Source: Defluviicoccus sp. (GTDB lineage Bacteria > Pseudomonadota > Alphaproteobacteria > MPNO01). From it: a stretch of DNA of 64,000 bases. Location of the stretch: positions 1 through 64,000 of the forward strand of contig JAJEHI010000072.1 of assembly GCA_022823775.1 (NCBI GenBank). Reading direction: 5' to 3'. The stretch's first letter is position 1, and every line of letters begins with the position of its first letter. The notes beneath the pieces are model-generated. The model saw only the letters and a list, made by a program, of their open reading frames with translations, did not search any database and was not told the origin of the DNA. The position numbers and the translations under genes were made by a program. Below are positions 16,355 to 23,921 of the stretch, one piece after another.

Positions 16355-17311
16355 ATGCCAGTCACGTTGCGTCAGCTGCGCTATTTCCAGGCCTTGGTCG
16401 AACACGGATCGTTCAGCCGGGCGGCCGAGAGCGTGCACGTTTCTCAGCCCGCGCTCTCGCTCCAGATTCGCGAACTCGAGGCCTCCCTGGGCGGGCCCGT
16501 GGTCGAGCGCGAGAGCCGCGGCATCCAGCTCACGCGGCTGGGCCGGGAGGCGCACGAACAGACCCTCAGGATCCTCGACGAGACGCTCCTCCTGGAGACC
16601 ATGGGGAAGCGGTTCGAGGAGGGCCCGCTCCGCTTTGCCGTGGGCATCCTTTCGACGCTCGCGCCCTATCTGCTGCCCGGCCTCCTGGATCGTCTGGAGG
16701 AGTCCTCGCCGCGCGTCGAGCTCAACGTGATGGAGGCGTCCGGCCAGGATCTCGTCGCCCACCTGCTCGCCGGACGGCTCGACGCGGCGATCGTTTCCCT
16801 GCCGCTCGGCTTGCTGGAACTGCCCGAGAGGGAGCTCTTCGAGGACCGTTTCCTGCTCGCCGGGCGCGCCCGGCGGCTCGAGGCGCTCTGCGCGCCGGGC
16901 AACGCGCCGCAGCCGGCCGACCTCGCGCGGGCGGACACCGGGCCGCTGCTCACCCTTGGGGACGGCCATTGCCTCGCCAACCAGGTGCTCGGCGCCTGCG
17001 CGATGTGGCGCATCCAGGAGGTCCGACGCGGGGCCGGGTCGCTCGCCACGCTGTCGAGGCTCGTGGCGAGCGGCGCCGGGCTGACGCTGATGCCGGAGAC
17101 CGCGGCGCTCTGCGAACGGTCGGCCTCGCCGGAGCTGAGCTTCCTGCGCTTCCGCGCTCCCGAGCCGTCGCGGCAGATCGGTCTGGTGCACCGCGCGGTG
17201 TATCACGGGCAGCGCTGGGTAGACCTGCTTGTCGAGGCGGCCTCGGATGCCGGCGGGGCGCTGGTGCAGGAGGCGCGCGAATCGATCCGGAAGCGGTCCC
17301 GAAAGCGTTGA
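16355..17311 (+). CDS. LysR-family regulator, OxyR-like
   Basis: Protein of 318 residues with the LysR helix-turn-helix at 1-60 (RQLRYFQALVEHGSFSRAAE and VSQPALSLQIRELE) and a ligand domain. Two cysteines nine residues apart, C206 in GDGHCLANQ and C215 in VLGAC, match the peroxide-sensing pair C199/C208 of E. coli OxyR, including the GHCLxxQ context. This makes a peroxide-responsive activator more likely than a metabolite sensor. No katG, ahpC or dps is adjacent; neighbours are the divergent aldolase operon and a convergent deacetylase. A GGGAGGA ribosome-binding site lies ten bases before the ATG. Confidence 0.83.
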   Translation: MPVTLRQLRYFQALVEHGSFSRAAESVHVSQPALSLQIRELEASLGGPVVERESRGIQLTRLGREAHEQTLRILDETLLLETMGKRFEEGPLRFAVGILSTLAPYLLPGLLDRLEESSPRVELNVMEASGQDLVAHLLAGRLDAAIVSLPLGLLELPERELFEDRFLLAGRARRLEALCAPGNAPQPADLARADTGPLLTLGDGHCLANQVLGACAMWRIQEVRRGAGSLATLSRLVASGAGLTLMPETAALCERSASPELSFLRFRAPEPSRQIGLVHRAVYHGQRWVDLLVEAASDAGGALVQEARESIRKRSRKR

Positions 17312-17333
17312 TCGCGGCGTCGCCCTCCCCCGA

Positions 17334-17406
17334 CCCCTCCCGCGAGCGGGAGGGGAGAAGATGAGCGGAGGCCGACGAAATCCCCTCTCTCCCGCGGGGA
17401 GAGGGG
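17334..17406. terminator. Two adjacent GC-rich hairpins between convergent genes
   Basis: The first hairpin (17334-17355) pairs CCCCTCCCGC with GCGGGAGGGG around a two-base loop. The second (17382-17406) has an eleven-pair stem built on CCCCTCTC and GAGAGGGG. They occupy the gap between the convergent OxyR-like and deacetylase genes and could stop transcription from either side; no T run is present. Such hairpin pairs also occur as dispersed repeats in alphaproteobacteria. Confidence 0.5.
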
Positions 17407-17452
17407 AGGTGGACGGTACGGACCGCGCGTCCCGGTCGGGTTCGAAAGGGCG

Positions 17453-18334
17453 CTATCCCGCCTCCCGCCCCGCCTTCCATTCGAGGAAATGGGCGACGAT
17501 CTCCCCGCCGGTGGCGAACCAGACGTCGTCGTGGCTCCGGATATGGGCGAGCGCCCGGTCGAGCGCGCCGATCCGGTGCGGCACGCCCACGATGTAGGGG
17601 TGGAGCGAGACCGTGGCGACGCGTCCCGAGACGGCGCTCTCGGCGTAGAGCACGTCGAAGGCGCGGCGGATCATGCGCTCGAAATCGTCGGCGGTGAAGC
17701 CGCTCCCCTCGAAGGCCTGCTTGTCGGAAACGCCGGCGCCGTACGGCATCGAGACGATCGTCCGGCCCGCGACCTCCATCGCGACCGGCTGGTCGTCCGA
17801 GTCCCAGTCGACGACGTAGCGGCAGCCCTCGGCGACCAGCCGGTCGAGCGTGCCCCAGGTCTCCTGCCGCCCGGCGCCGAGCCAGCCGGTCGGGCGGCGG
17901 CCGGTGGCGCGCTCGATGCGGTCCAGCGTGCGCGCGACGATCCGCCCGGCTTCTTCTTCCGATCCCGCCTCGTTGAGCCGCCGCGTGTTGCTCTCGCAAT
18001 GGCCCATGAGCTCCCAGCCGAGCCGCAGGCACTCCTCGACGATGCGCGGGGCCGCATCGCACACCTCGCTGTTGAGCGCGACCGTGTCGGGAACCCCGTG
18101 GCGCTCCATCACCTCCATCATGCGGAACACGCCGAACCGGTTGCCGTAATCCCGCTTTCCCCAGGCCGATACGTCGGGGATCAGGCCCGGCCCCTCCGGC
18201 ATCCGCTCGTCGAGCGCGAAGACCTCGATATTGGGGACCGCCCAGAACGCGATCCGCGCCCCGCCCGGCCAGACAAGCGGCGGCCGGTCGATTATCGGCT
18301 CGTAGGCGTAGGGGCCGTAGGCGCGGGGTTCCAT
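17453..18334 (-). CDS. Polysaccharide deacetylase (NodB/PuuE-like) family hydrolase
   Basis: Protein of 293 residues starting MEPRAYGPYAYEPI; an upstream extension is not supported. It resembles the PuuE/allantoinase-type branch of the NodB fold: WPGGARIAFWAVPNIEVFAL, DYGNRFGVFRMMEVMERHGV, then TVALNSEVCD and GWELMGHCESNTRRLN, where the histidine of MGH would bind metal. The usual catalytic Asp-Asp pair after the first strand is replaced by NSEVCD, as in other members of this branch. Substrate could be an amide, ureide or N-acetyl compound. It is transcribed divergently from the VOC gene, 113 bases away. Confidence 0.8.
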   Translation of the reverse strand: MEPRAYGPYAYEPIIDRPPLVWPGGARIAFWAVPNIEVFALDERMPEGPGLIPDVSAWGKRDYGNRFGVFRMMEVMERHGVPDTVALNSEVCDAAPRIVEECLRLGWELMGHCESNTRRLNEAGSEEEAGRIVARTLDRIERATGRRPTGWLGAGRQETWGTLDRLVAEGCRYVVDWDSDDQPVAMEVAGRTIVSMPYGAGVSDKQAFEGSGFTADDFERMIRRAFDVLYAESAVSGRVATVSLHPYIVGVPHRIGALDRALAHIRSHDDVWFATGGEIVAHFLEWKAGREAG

Positions 18335-18376
18335 CGTCCTTCCCGTCCCGGTTGCGGACCCGATTGTGGCGTCCGC

Positions 18377-18415
18377 GCCGGCGCGTTGCCAGACCCCGGA
18401 CGAGGCCGCAAGATG
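18377..18415 (+). promoter_or_regulatory. Candidate promoter module before VOC-GST genes
   Basis: GCCGGCGCGTTGCCAGACCC followed after 12 bases by CAAGATG. The same 20 bases and the same spacing occur at 20845-20883. Read as a promoter, TTGCCA (-35) and CAAGAT (-10) are 17 bases apart, the standard spacing. The VOC start is 33 bases further on. Confidence 0.5.
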
Positions 18416-18447
18416 ACCGACAGCTTTACGCAAGAGGGCCCGCGCCC

Positions 18448-18873
18448 ATGACGACTCCCGCGAAGGACACCGCGGCCACCGTCGTTCCGTCGCTCCGCTA
18501 CCGGGACGCCCCGGCCGCGATCGAATGGCTCTGCGAGGCGTTCGGTTTCGAAAAGCGCCTCGTGGTGCCGGGCGAGGACGGGACGATCGCCCATGCCCAG
18601 CTCGCGTTCGGCAACGGGATGATCATGCTCGGCTCGGCCAGCGACGACGCGTTCGGCCGGCTCCAGCGGCCCCTCGACACGCCGGACAGCCCGGTGTCGA
18701 TGAGCGCCTACGCGATCGTGGACGACGTCGACGCGCACCACGCCCGCGCCGTCGGCGCCGGGGCCCGGGTGGTCATGCCGCCGGAGGACCAGGACTACGG
18801 AGGGCGCCTCTACGCCTGCCGCGATCCCGAGGGCAATCTGTGGAACTTCGGCAGCTACGATCCCTGGGAATAG
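18448..18873 (+). CDS. VOC family protein (glyoxalase/PhnB-like)
   Basis: Protein of 141 residues with the paired beta-alpha-beta-beta-beta modules of the vicinal oxygen chelate fold: VVPSLRYRDAPAAIEWLCEA, GTIAHAQLAFGNGMIMLG, then SAYAIVDDVDAHHARAVGAG and YACRDPEGNLWNFGSYDPW. The last motif is the usual PhnB-like ending. Such proteins range from glyoxalases to antibiotic-binding proteins; the activity cannot be stated. It is followed 26 bases later by a glutathione S-transferase, hinting at detoxification. Confidence 0.85.
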   Translation: MTTPAKDTAATVVPSLRYRDAPAAIEWLCEAFGFEKRLVVPGEDGTIAHAQLAFGNGMIMLGSASDDAFGRLQRPLDTPDSPVSMSAYAIVDDVDAHHARAVGAGARVVMPPEDQDYGGRLYACRDPEGNLWNFGSYDPWE

Positions 18874-18899
18874 CGCCGCGATTGCGGGGGAGGCTCACG

Positions 18900-19529
18900 A
18901 TGAGTGCGGAGATCGTCTTCTACACCAACCCGATGTCGCGCGGGCGCATCGTCCGCTGGATGCTGGAGGAGCTGGCGGTTCCGTACCGCACCGAGATCGT
19001 GGAGTACGGGCCGCCGATGAAGTCGGCGGAGTACCTCGCGGTCAACCCGATGGGGAAGGTGCCGGCGATTCGCCACGGCGCCGCGATCGTGACCGAGGCT
19101 CCCGCGATCTGCGCCTATCTGGCCGATGCCTTCCCAGAGGCCGGGCTGGCGCCGCCGGCGGGAGAGCGCGGCGCCTATTACCGCTGGCTGTTCTTCGCCG
19201 CGGGGCCGCTCGAAGCCGCCGTGACCAACCGCAATTTCGGGCTCGTTCCGCCGGTGGACAAGGAAGCGATGGTGGGCTACGGCAATTTCTCCCTGGTCAT
19301 GGACACGCTGGAGAGGGCCGTGGAGGGCGGCGGCTACGTGGCGGGCGATACCTTCACGGCCGCCGATGTCTATGTCGGCTCGCACATCCTGTGGGGGCTG
19401 CATTTCGACCTGATCGAGAAGCGCCCCGCCTTCGAGGCGTACCGGTCGCGGCTCGAAGGGCGCGACGCGTACCGGCGCGCAACGGCGCTCGACGACGCGG
19501 CGGGCGGCGGTGGCGACGTCGAAGACTAA
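18900..19529 (+). CDS. Glutathione S-transferase family protein
   Basis: Protein of 209 residues with an N-terminal thioredoxin-fold domain (EIVFYTNPMSRGRIVRWMLE, EYLAVNPMGKVPAI with the cis-proline, and IVTEAPAICAYLAD) and a helical C-terminal domain containing GDTFTAADVYVG, the N-capping box of GSTs. S13 in NPMSRG is the likely thiol-activating residue, as in theta/beta-like classes. It conjugates or reduces substrates with glutathione in the cytoplasm. It has a GGGGGAGG ribosome-binding site and follows the VOC gene. Confidence 0.9.
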   Translation: MSAEIVFYTNPMSRGRIVRWMLEELAVPYRTEIVEYGPPMKSAEYLAVNPMGKVPAIRHGAAIVTEAPAICAYLADAFPEAGLAPPAGERGAYYRWLFFAAGPLEAAVTNRNFGLVPPVDKEAMVGYGNFSLVMDTLERAVEGGGYVAGDTFTAADVYVGSHILWGLHFDLIEKRPAFEAYRSRLEGRDAYRRATALDDAAGGGGDVED

Positions 19530-19586
19530 CGCCTCGCGTCCGGCCCGACGCTTTCGGTTTTCGAAACGGCGAAGCGCTTCATTTCC

Positions 19587-20765
19587 TCATAGTTCCGGCA
19601 CGATCCGTTTCATGAAGCCGTCGAAGAGCGGTACGGTGAATGCCGTGTCGCCGTGGGCGGGGCTGTAAATCATGCCCTTGGCGATAAGCGCGTTGCGCAC
19701 GGGGGCGACCGAGGTGACCTGCCGATTCAGGATGTGGGCAATATCGCCAGACCGGTGGGGTCCGGGCCCGAGCTCGGCCATGGCACGCATGTAGCGCTTT
19801 TGGGTCGGCGTCAGCCGATCGAAGCGCACGCGGAAAAAGCTCGCATCGAGTTCCGCGAGCGCCTCGGTTGTTGCGCGCCGCGCATCGTCGAGCTCAATCG
19901 GGGAAGCTTCGGCGACGTCCCAGCTGTGCTTGCCCCACTCCTGGAGGAAGTAGGGATAGCCGTTTGTCCGGCGCAGAATTTCGGAGACCGCGCCGGGTTG
20001 GAAGGCGACCCCCTCCTTGGAAGCAGGCACGACGAGGGCATCGCGGGCATCGTCGTCGCCGAGGCGATCGACGGAGGCGAATTCGAAGAGGCGTTCCGCG
20101 TAGGACTTGGCGTCGCCGGTCCGCCCGACCAGTTGGGGCAGTCCTGCCGCCACCATGGTGATCGGCAACTGCTCTTGGCTGGCGCTATGGAGCGCGGCAA
20201 TCAGGGAGGCGAGCTGGTCTTCCGGTACATATTGCAATTCGTCGATGAAGAGCACGATTGCGGTGGCGCGCTCGCCGGCGGCGTTGCCCAGGGTCAGAAT
20301 GAGATCCGTGAGATCTGTGTCGAGGTCGCTGCTGTCGGCCAGCCCGGTTTCAGGATCGACATCGATACTGAATTCGATGTCTTGATATTTGACCTTGAGG
20401 GCCTTGGTGAAACTCGCTAACGCCCTCATGCCTTTCAGCAAACTGTCTTTGAGCACCTCTCCGCGGCTCAAGCGCAAGAGCGCCGCGCGCAGCGCCGGAA
20501 TCAGCATGGCCGGGAGCGACCGCTCCTCGGGAGCTTCCATTCTGACGCTGGCCATGCCGCGCGCCTCGGCGTCCAGGCGGATGCGGTTGAGCAGGACGGT
20601 CTTGCCGACTCCACGCAATCCATAAAGGATGAAGCTTCGCGCGGACCTCCCGGAGCGAATGCGGTCCAGCGCCACGGCGGCGCGTTCGATCAACTCGTCG
20701 CGCCCCGCAAGTTCGGGGGGAGGCGTGCCTGCGCCCGGTGCGTAGGGATTCTGCCGAGGATCCAT
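19587..20765 (-). CDS. AAA ATPase with C-terminal winged-helix domain (ORC/Cdc6-like architecture)
   Basis: Protein of 392 residues. The N-terminal ATPase has Walker A GLRGVGKT (49-56) and Walker B VLFIDELQ (171-178), with LAGRDELIERA before them and a sensor region around RRTNGYPYFLQEWGKH. The C-terminal 90 residues (TPTQKRYMRAMAELG to LFDGFMKRI) read as a winged-helix DNA-binding domain. The layout resembles archaeal-type ATPases found widely in bacteria, often as accessory genes. It stands alone between convergent and divergent neighbours and no partner is evident. Role unknown. Confidence 0.83.
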   Translation of the reverse strand: MDPRQNPYAPGAGTPPPELAGRDELIERAAVALDRIRSGRSARSFILYGLRGVGKTVLLNRIRLDAEARGMASVRMEAPEERSLPAMLIPALRAALLRLSRGEVLKDSLLKGMRALASFTKALKVKYQDIEFSIDVDPETGLADSSDLDTDLTDLILTLGNAAGERATAIVLFIDELQYVPEDQLASLIAALHSASQEQLPITMVAAGLPQLVGRTGDAKSYAERLFEFASVDRLGDDDARDALVVPASKEGVAFQPGAVSEILRRTNGYPYFLQEWGKHSWDVAEASPIELDDARRATTEALAELDASFFRVRFDRLTPTQKRYMRAMAELGPGPHRSGDIAHILNRQVTSVAPVRNALIAKGMIYSPAHGDTAFTVPLFDGFMKRIVPEL

Positions 20766-20844
20766 TTCAAGCGATCTTACCCAAGTTTATGCAGTTAGGA
20801 TAATATGCCGTAAGATTGATAAGAAGCAATGGCGGCACCATAGT

Positions 20845-20883
20845 GCCGGCGCGTTGCCAGACCCGCCCTGACGCCACAAGATG
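20845..20883 (+). promoter_or_regulatory. Candidate promoter module before the amidohydrolase gene
   Basis: Same 20-base block and same spacing to CAAGATG as at 18377-18415; TTGCCA and CAAGAT are 17 bases apart. It lies 36 bases before the amidohydrolase ATG, so it could direct its transcription. Confidence 0.5.
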
Positions 20884-20918
20884 GCGCGAGCGAGCAACGA
20901 CCGGGAGCGAGGATTGCG

Positions 20919-21968
20919 ATGACGACGATCGATGCGGATGCCCATGTCCTGGAGACGCCGGAAACCTGGCGCTATCTGCGCGCGGACGAGCAGGGCTACA
21001 CCCCGATGGTCGTCGCCCGCACGTCCGGCAGACAGGATCGCGGGCTCGAGGGCCAGGCGGTCGAGGAATACTGGGTGGTCGACGGCTCGATCCTTCCCAA
21101 GGAGGACAATGTCGGCAGCGACACCACCCGGGACACGCGCGAGATGCGCGACATCCCGGCGAGGCTCGCCCACATGGACCGGCTCGAGGTCGACATCCAG
21201 GTCCTTTACCCGACGCTGTTCCTCCGGCCCGTCACCATGAAGGCAGGCGTCGAGCTGGCTCTCAGCCGGAGCTACAACCGCTGGCTCGCCGATATCTGGC
21301 GCCAGGCGCCGGAGCGGCTGCGCTGGGTGATGTCGCCGCCGCTTCTGGCCATGGACAGGCTGGACGAGGAGCTCGACTTCGCGCAGGAGAACGGCGCGGT
21401 CGGCATCTTCATGCGCGGGCTCGAATGCGACCGCACGCTGAACGACCCCTGTTTCTTCCCGGTCTACGAGGCGGCCGAGAAGCGGAACCTGCCGATCTGC
21501 ATCCATTCCGCGACCAACAGCCCGACCATGCACCGCTTCTTCCTCGACGATTCCGGGTTCTCGAAGTTCAAGCTCGCGACCATCGGCGCCTTCCACACCC
21601 TGGTCTATCACGGCATTCCCGACCGCTTTCCCGGCGTCCGCTGGGGCTTCATCGAGGTGTCGAGCCAGTGGGTGCCCTACGTCCTCAACGACCTCGCGAT
21701 CCGGTTCCAGAGGCGGGGCAAGGAGCTTGGCGAAGACGTGCTCCGGCGCAACAACATCTGGGTCGCCTGCCAAGTGACCGACGACCTGCCTTACGTGCTC
21801 GGCTACACCGGCGAGGACCATGTCGTCATCGGCACCGATTACGGCCACGCTGACACCGCGACCGAGATCGAGGCGCTGCGCCTGTTGAAGACCGATGGGC
21901 GGGTGGAGCCTCGCGTGGTCGACAAGATCCTCGACGACAACGCCAGGGCGTTCTACGGGCTGGGCTGA
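20919..21968 (+). CDS. Amidohydrolase 2 (ACMSD-like) family protein
   Basis: Protein of 349 residues of the metal-dependent amidohydrolase_2 group, TIM-barrel enzymes that include aminocarboxymuconate-semialdehyde decarboxylase. Metal-site landmarks are D7-A-H9 in IDADAHVLE, a histidine in ICIHSATNS, FHTLVYHGIPDRFPGVRWGF with the core histidine, and the aspartate of VIGTDYGHAD. Members hydrolyse or decarboxylate small organic acids, often in aromatic breakdown, consistent with Rieske and ring-cleavage genes further on. The exact substrate is unknown. Confidence 0.87.
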   Translation: MTTIDADAHVLETPETWRYLRADEQGYTPMVVARTSGRQDRGLEGQAVEEYWVVDGSILPKEDNVGSDTTRDTREMRDIPARLAHMDRLEVDIQVLYPTLFLRPVTMKAGVELALSRSYNRWLADIWRQAPERLRWVMSPPLLAMDRLDEELDFAQENGAVGIFMRGLECDRTLNDPCFFPVYEAAEKRNLPICIHSATNSPTMHRFFLDDSGFSKFKLATIGAFHTLVYHGIPDRFPGVRWGFIEVSSQWVPYVLNDLAIRFQRRGKELGEDVLRRNNIWVACQVTDDLPYVLGYTGEDHVVIGTDYGHADTATEIEALRLLKTDGRVEPRVVDKILDDNARAFYGLG

Positions 21969-22051
21969 GGCTTTGGCGAAGCGGTCCGCCGATGCGTCAC
22001 CCGGTCGCCGTTCCGGGCACGCCGTTCGTTCGGCTGACATCTTGACAGCAA

Positions 22052-22076
22052 AATTGTTACACATCATGATGTACAT
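22052..22076. promoter_or_regulatory. Putative operator of the RHH-PIN pair
   Basis: ACATCATGATGT is a perfect 12-base palindrome directly before the antitoxin ATG, flanked by further TACA/TGTA symmetry. Autoregulation by the ribbon-helix-helix antitoxin is inferred. Confidence 0.45.
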
Positions 22077-22337
22077 ATGAGGACCACATTGACGCTCGAT
22101 CCGGACGTCGAGCAACTCCTCCGGCGGGAAATACGCCGGACGGACCGCAGTATGAAGGCGGTCGTCAACGATGCCTTGCGTCTCGGACTCGGTGCACGGG
22201 GCAAGCCTCCCCGGTCGCCTCGTTACAGGGTCGAGCCCCACGCGTTCGGCCTGAAGCCGGGCCTCGACAGGGACCGGCTCAACCAGCTTGTCGACGAGAT
22301 GGAGGCCGAAGAAACTGCCGGTCGTCACGGCCGGTGA
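22077..22337 (+). CDS. Ribbon-helix-helix antitoxin (VapB-like)
   Basis: Protein of 86 residues whose first 40 (MRTTLTLDPDVEQLLRREIR to VVNDALRLGL) form a ribbon-helix-helix DNA-binding domain. The C-terminal tail would neutralise the PIN toxin encoded next; the two overlap by four bases (GTGA). The upstream AT-rich stretch gttacacatcatgatgtacatatg contains the near-palindrome ACATCATGATGT, a likely self-repression operator. Confidence 0.87.
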   Translation: MRTTLTLDPDVEQLLRREIRRTDRSMKAVVNDALRLGLGARGKPPRSPRYRVEPHAFGLKPGLDRDRLNQLVDEMEAEETAGRHGR

Positions 22338-22762
22338 TCGTTCCCGACGTCAACCTGTTGTTGCACGCCCACGACTCGCAGTCTCCTCGTCACGAGGCGG
22401 CGCGGGAATGGTGGGAAGCCCTGTTGAACGGCGTGGGCGGAATCGGCCTTCCCTGGGTCGCCATGCTGGGATTCGTGCGCATCGCCACAAATCCCAGGGT
22501 TTTCGACAACCCGCTCGACGTGGTCGGCGCCTGTCGGCAGGTTCGGGCGTGGCTTGGCAGACCGCAGACGGTAATCGTTCACCCGGGAGACCGTCACGCC
22601 GACATTCTGTTCTCTCTCCTTGAAGAAGTGGGTTCCGCCGGCAATCTGACAACGGACGCGCATCTCGCCGCCTTGGCGATCGAGCACCAAGCGGAACTTC
22701 ACTCCACCGACGCCGACATGGCGCGGTTCCCCGGTCTAAACTGGACGAACCCGCTCGCTTGA
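22334..22762 (+). CDS. PIN-domain toxin (VapC-like ribonuclease)
   Basis: Protein of 142 residues from a GTG start overlapping the antitoxin stop. PIN-domain acids are visible: D5 in IVPDVNLLLHA, a central acidic region, D in NLTTDAHLAALA and D in STDADMARF. VapC toxins cleave specific RNAs (tRNA or rRNA) when released from the antitoxin. It is convergent with the TPP decarboxylase operon, leaving 44 bases. Confidence 0.88.
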   Translation: MIVPDVNLLLHAHDSQSPRHEAAREWWEALLNGVGGIGLPWVAMLGFVRIATNPRVFDNPLDVVGACRQVRAWLGRPQTVIVHPGDRHADILFSLLEEVGSAGNLTTDAHLAALAIEHQAELHSTDADMARFPGLNWTNPLA

Positions 22763-22806
22763 CGTGCCCGGCGTATCGGATCGGTCGAACATGCGGGCAA
22801 TCCGCC

Positions 22807-23409
22807 TCACCCCTTCCGCGCTGGGCCGCCCTCTTCGCCGCCGAGGAACGGGCGGATCGCCTGGCGGAAGGTCTCGCGCATGCGGGCGCTGTGGATCATC
22901 GGGTAGTCGTATTCCGGCAGCGGTCCGGGCTCGATCTTGAGGCAGCCGAAGACCGGCCCTTTCGCTGCGAGCAGTTCCGGGAGCATCGCGGAGAAGCGGT
23001 TGAGGCCGTCGAAGGAATGCACTTCCCGGTACCCGGCATCGCGCGCGAAACCGGCGAAGTCGACCCGGCCCTTCCCCGGAATGGGGTGGCCTCCGTTGGC
23101 CTCGTAGGTCCCATTCTCCACCACGAAGTGGACCAGGTTCTCCGGTCCGGCCTCGGCGACGGTCACCAGGCTGCCGAGATTCATCAGGAGCGAGCCGTCG
23201 CCGTCGAGCACGACGATCTTGCGGTCGGGAAGCCCCATGGCGAGACCGAGCGCGTGCGAAGAGGCCTGCCCCATCGCGCCGATGCTGACGAAGTTGAGCG
23301 GGTTGGGGTCGATCGCGATCCACTCGAACGCGGACGTGTAGGCGGGGACCACGATGGCGTCGCCCCGGTGCTCGGCGAGTTTGCGGAAACACTCGTCGCG
23401 CCGCATCAT
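22807..23409 (-). CDS. Split TPP-dependent decarboxylase, beta subunit (second copy)
   Basis: Protein of 200 residues with the TPP diphosphate motif GDGSLLMN (70-77) to EN (98-99). It resembles sulfopyruvate/phosphonopyruvate decarboxylase beta subunits and the product of 14075-14677, but the two clearly differ along their length. The ATG overlaps the alpha stop by four bases. It is the last gene of the hydrolase-alpha-beta operon. Confidence 0.83.
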   Translation of the reverse strand: MMRRDECFRKLAEHRGDAIVVPAYTSAFEWIAIDPNPLNFVSIGAMGQASSHALGLAMGLPDRKIVVLDGDGSLLMNLGSLVTVAEAGPENLVHFVVENGTYEANGGHPIPGKGRVDFAGFARDAGYREVHSFDGLNRFSAMLPELLAAKGPVFGCLKIEPGPLPEYDYPMIHSARMRETFRQAIRPFLGGEEGGPARKG

Positions 23410-23921
23410 CGCTCGATCCTCCTTCCGATCAGCGCCACCACCGGCCGCGATTCCGCGTAAGCCCGGTCGATCGCCGGGGCGAGCAGGGCGACGTCGGAAG
23501 AGGTCTCGATGCCGAGGCGGTCGATTCCCATCGCGTCCAGCACGGGCTCGACGATTCGCACGCCGTAATTCTCGGACTCCGACGCCGGCCGGTCGGGCTC
23601 CTTGCCCAGCAGGCCGACGACCATGCAGATCGGCAGCCCGTACTCCACCCCGGTCGCGCGGACCGAATTGAGCGAATCCATCAGCCCGGTCTGCTGCATC
23701 AGGAGGACGGCGCGCTTGTCGCAGTATGAAAGGCCGGCGCAGATCGAGACGCCCTCGTCCTCCTTGCAGAGCCGGATCAGCCGGATGTCGGGGTCTTCCG
23801 CCAGCCGCCAGAGGATACCGCCGCTGGTGACGATGTCGGGCAGCGCCGCGACATGGCGCACTCCGGCGGCCTTGATCGCGTCGACGATCTCGCTTCCGCG
23901 CGGGGTGTCGTCGATCCGCAT
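23406..23921 (-). CDS. Split TPP-dependent decarboxylase, alpha subunit (second copy)
   Basis: Protein of 171 residues, the PYR-domain partner. The thiamine-activating glutamate is in LCKEDEGVSICAGL (E54 or E56). It starts directly after the stop of the alpha/beta hydrolase gene and overlaps the beta subunit by four bases. As with the first pair, the 2-oxo acid substrate is unknown. Confidence 0.82.
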   Translation of the reverse strand: MRIDDTPRGSEIVDAIKAAGVRHVAALPDIVTSGGILWRLAEDPDIRLIRLCKEDEGVSICAGLSYCDKRAVLLMQQTGLMDSLNSVRATGVEYGLPICMVVGLLGKEPDRPASESENYGVRIVEPVLDAMGIDRLGIETSSDVALLAPAIDRAYAESRPVVALIGRRIER

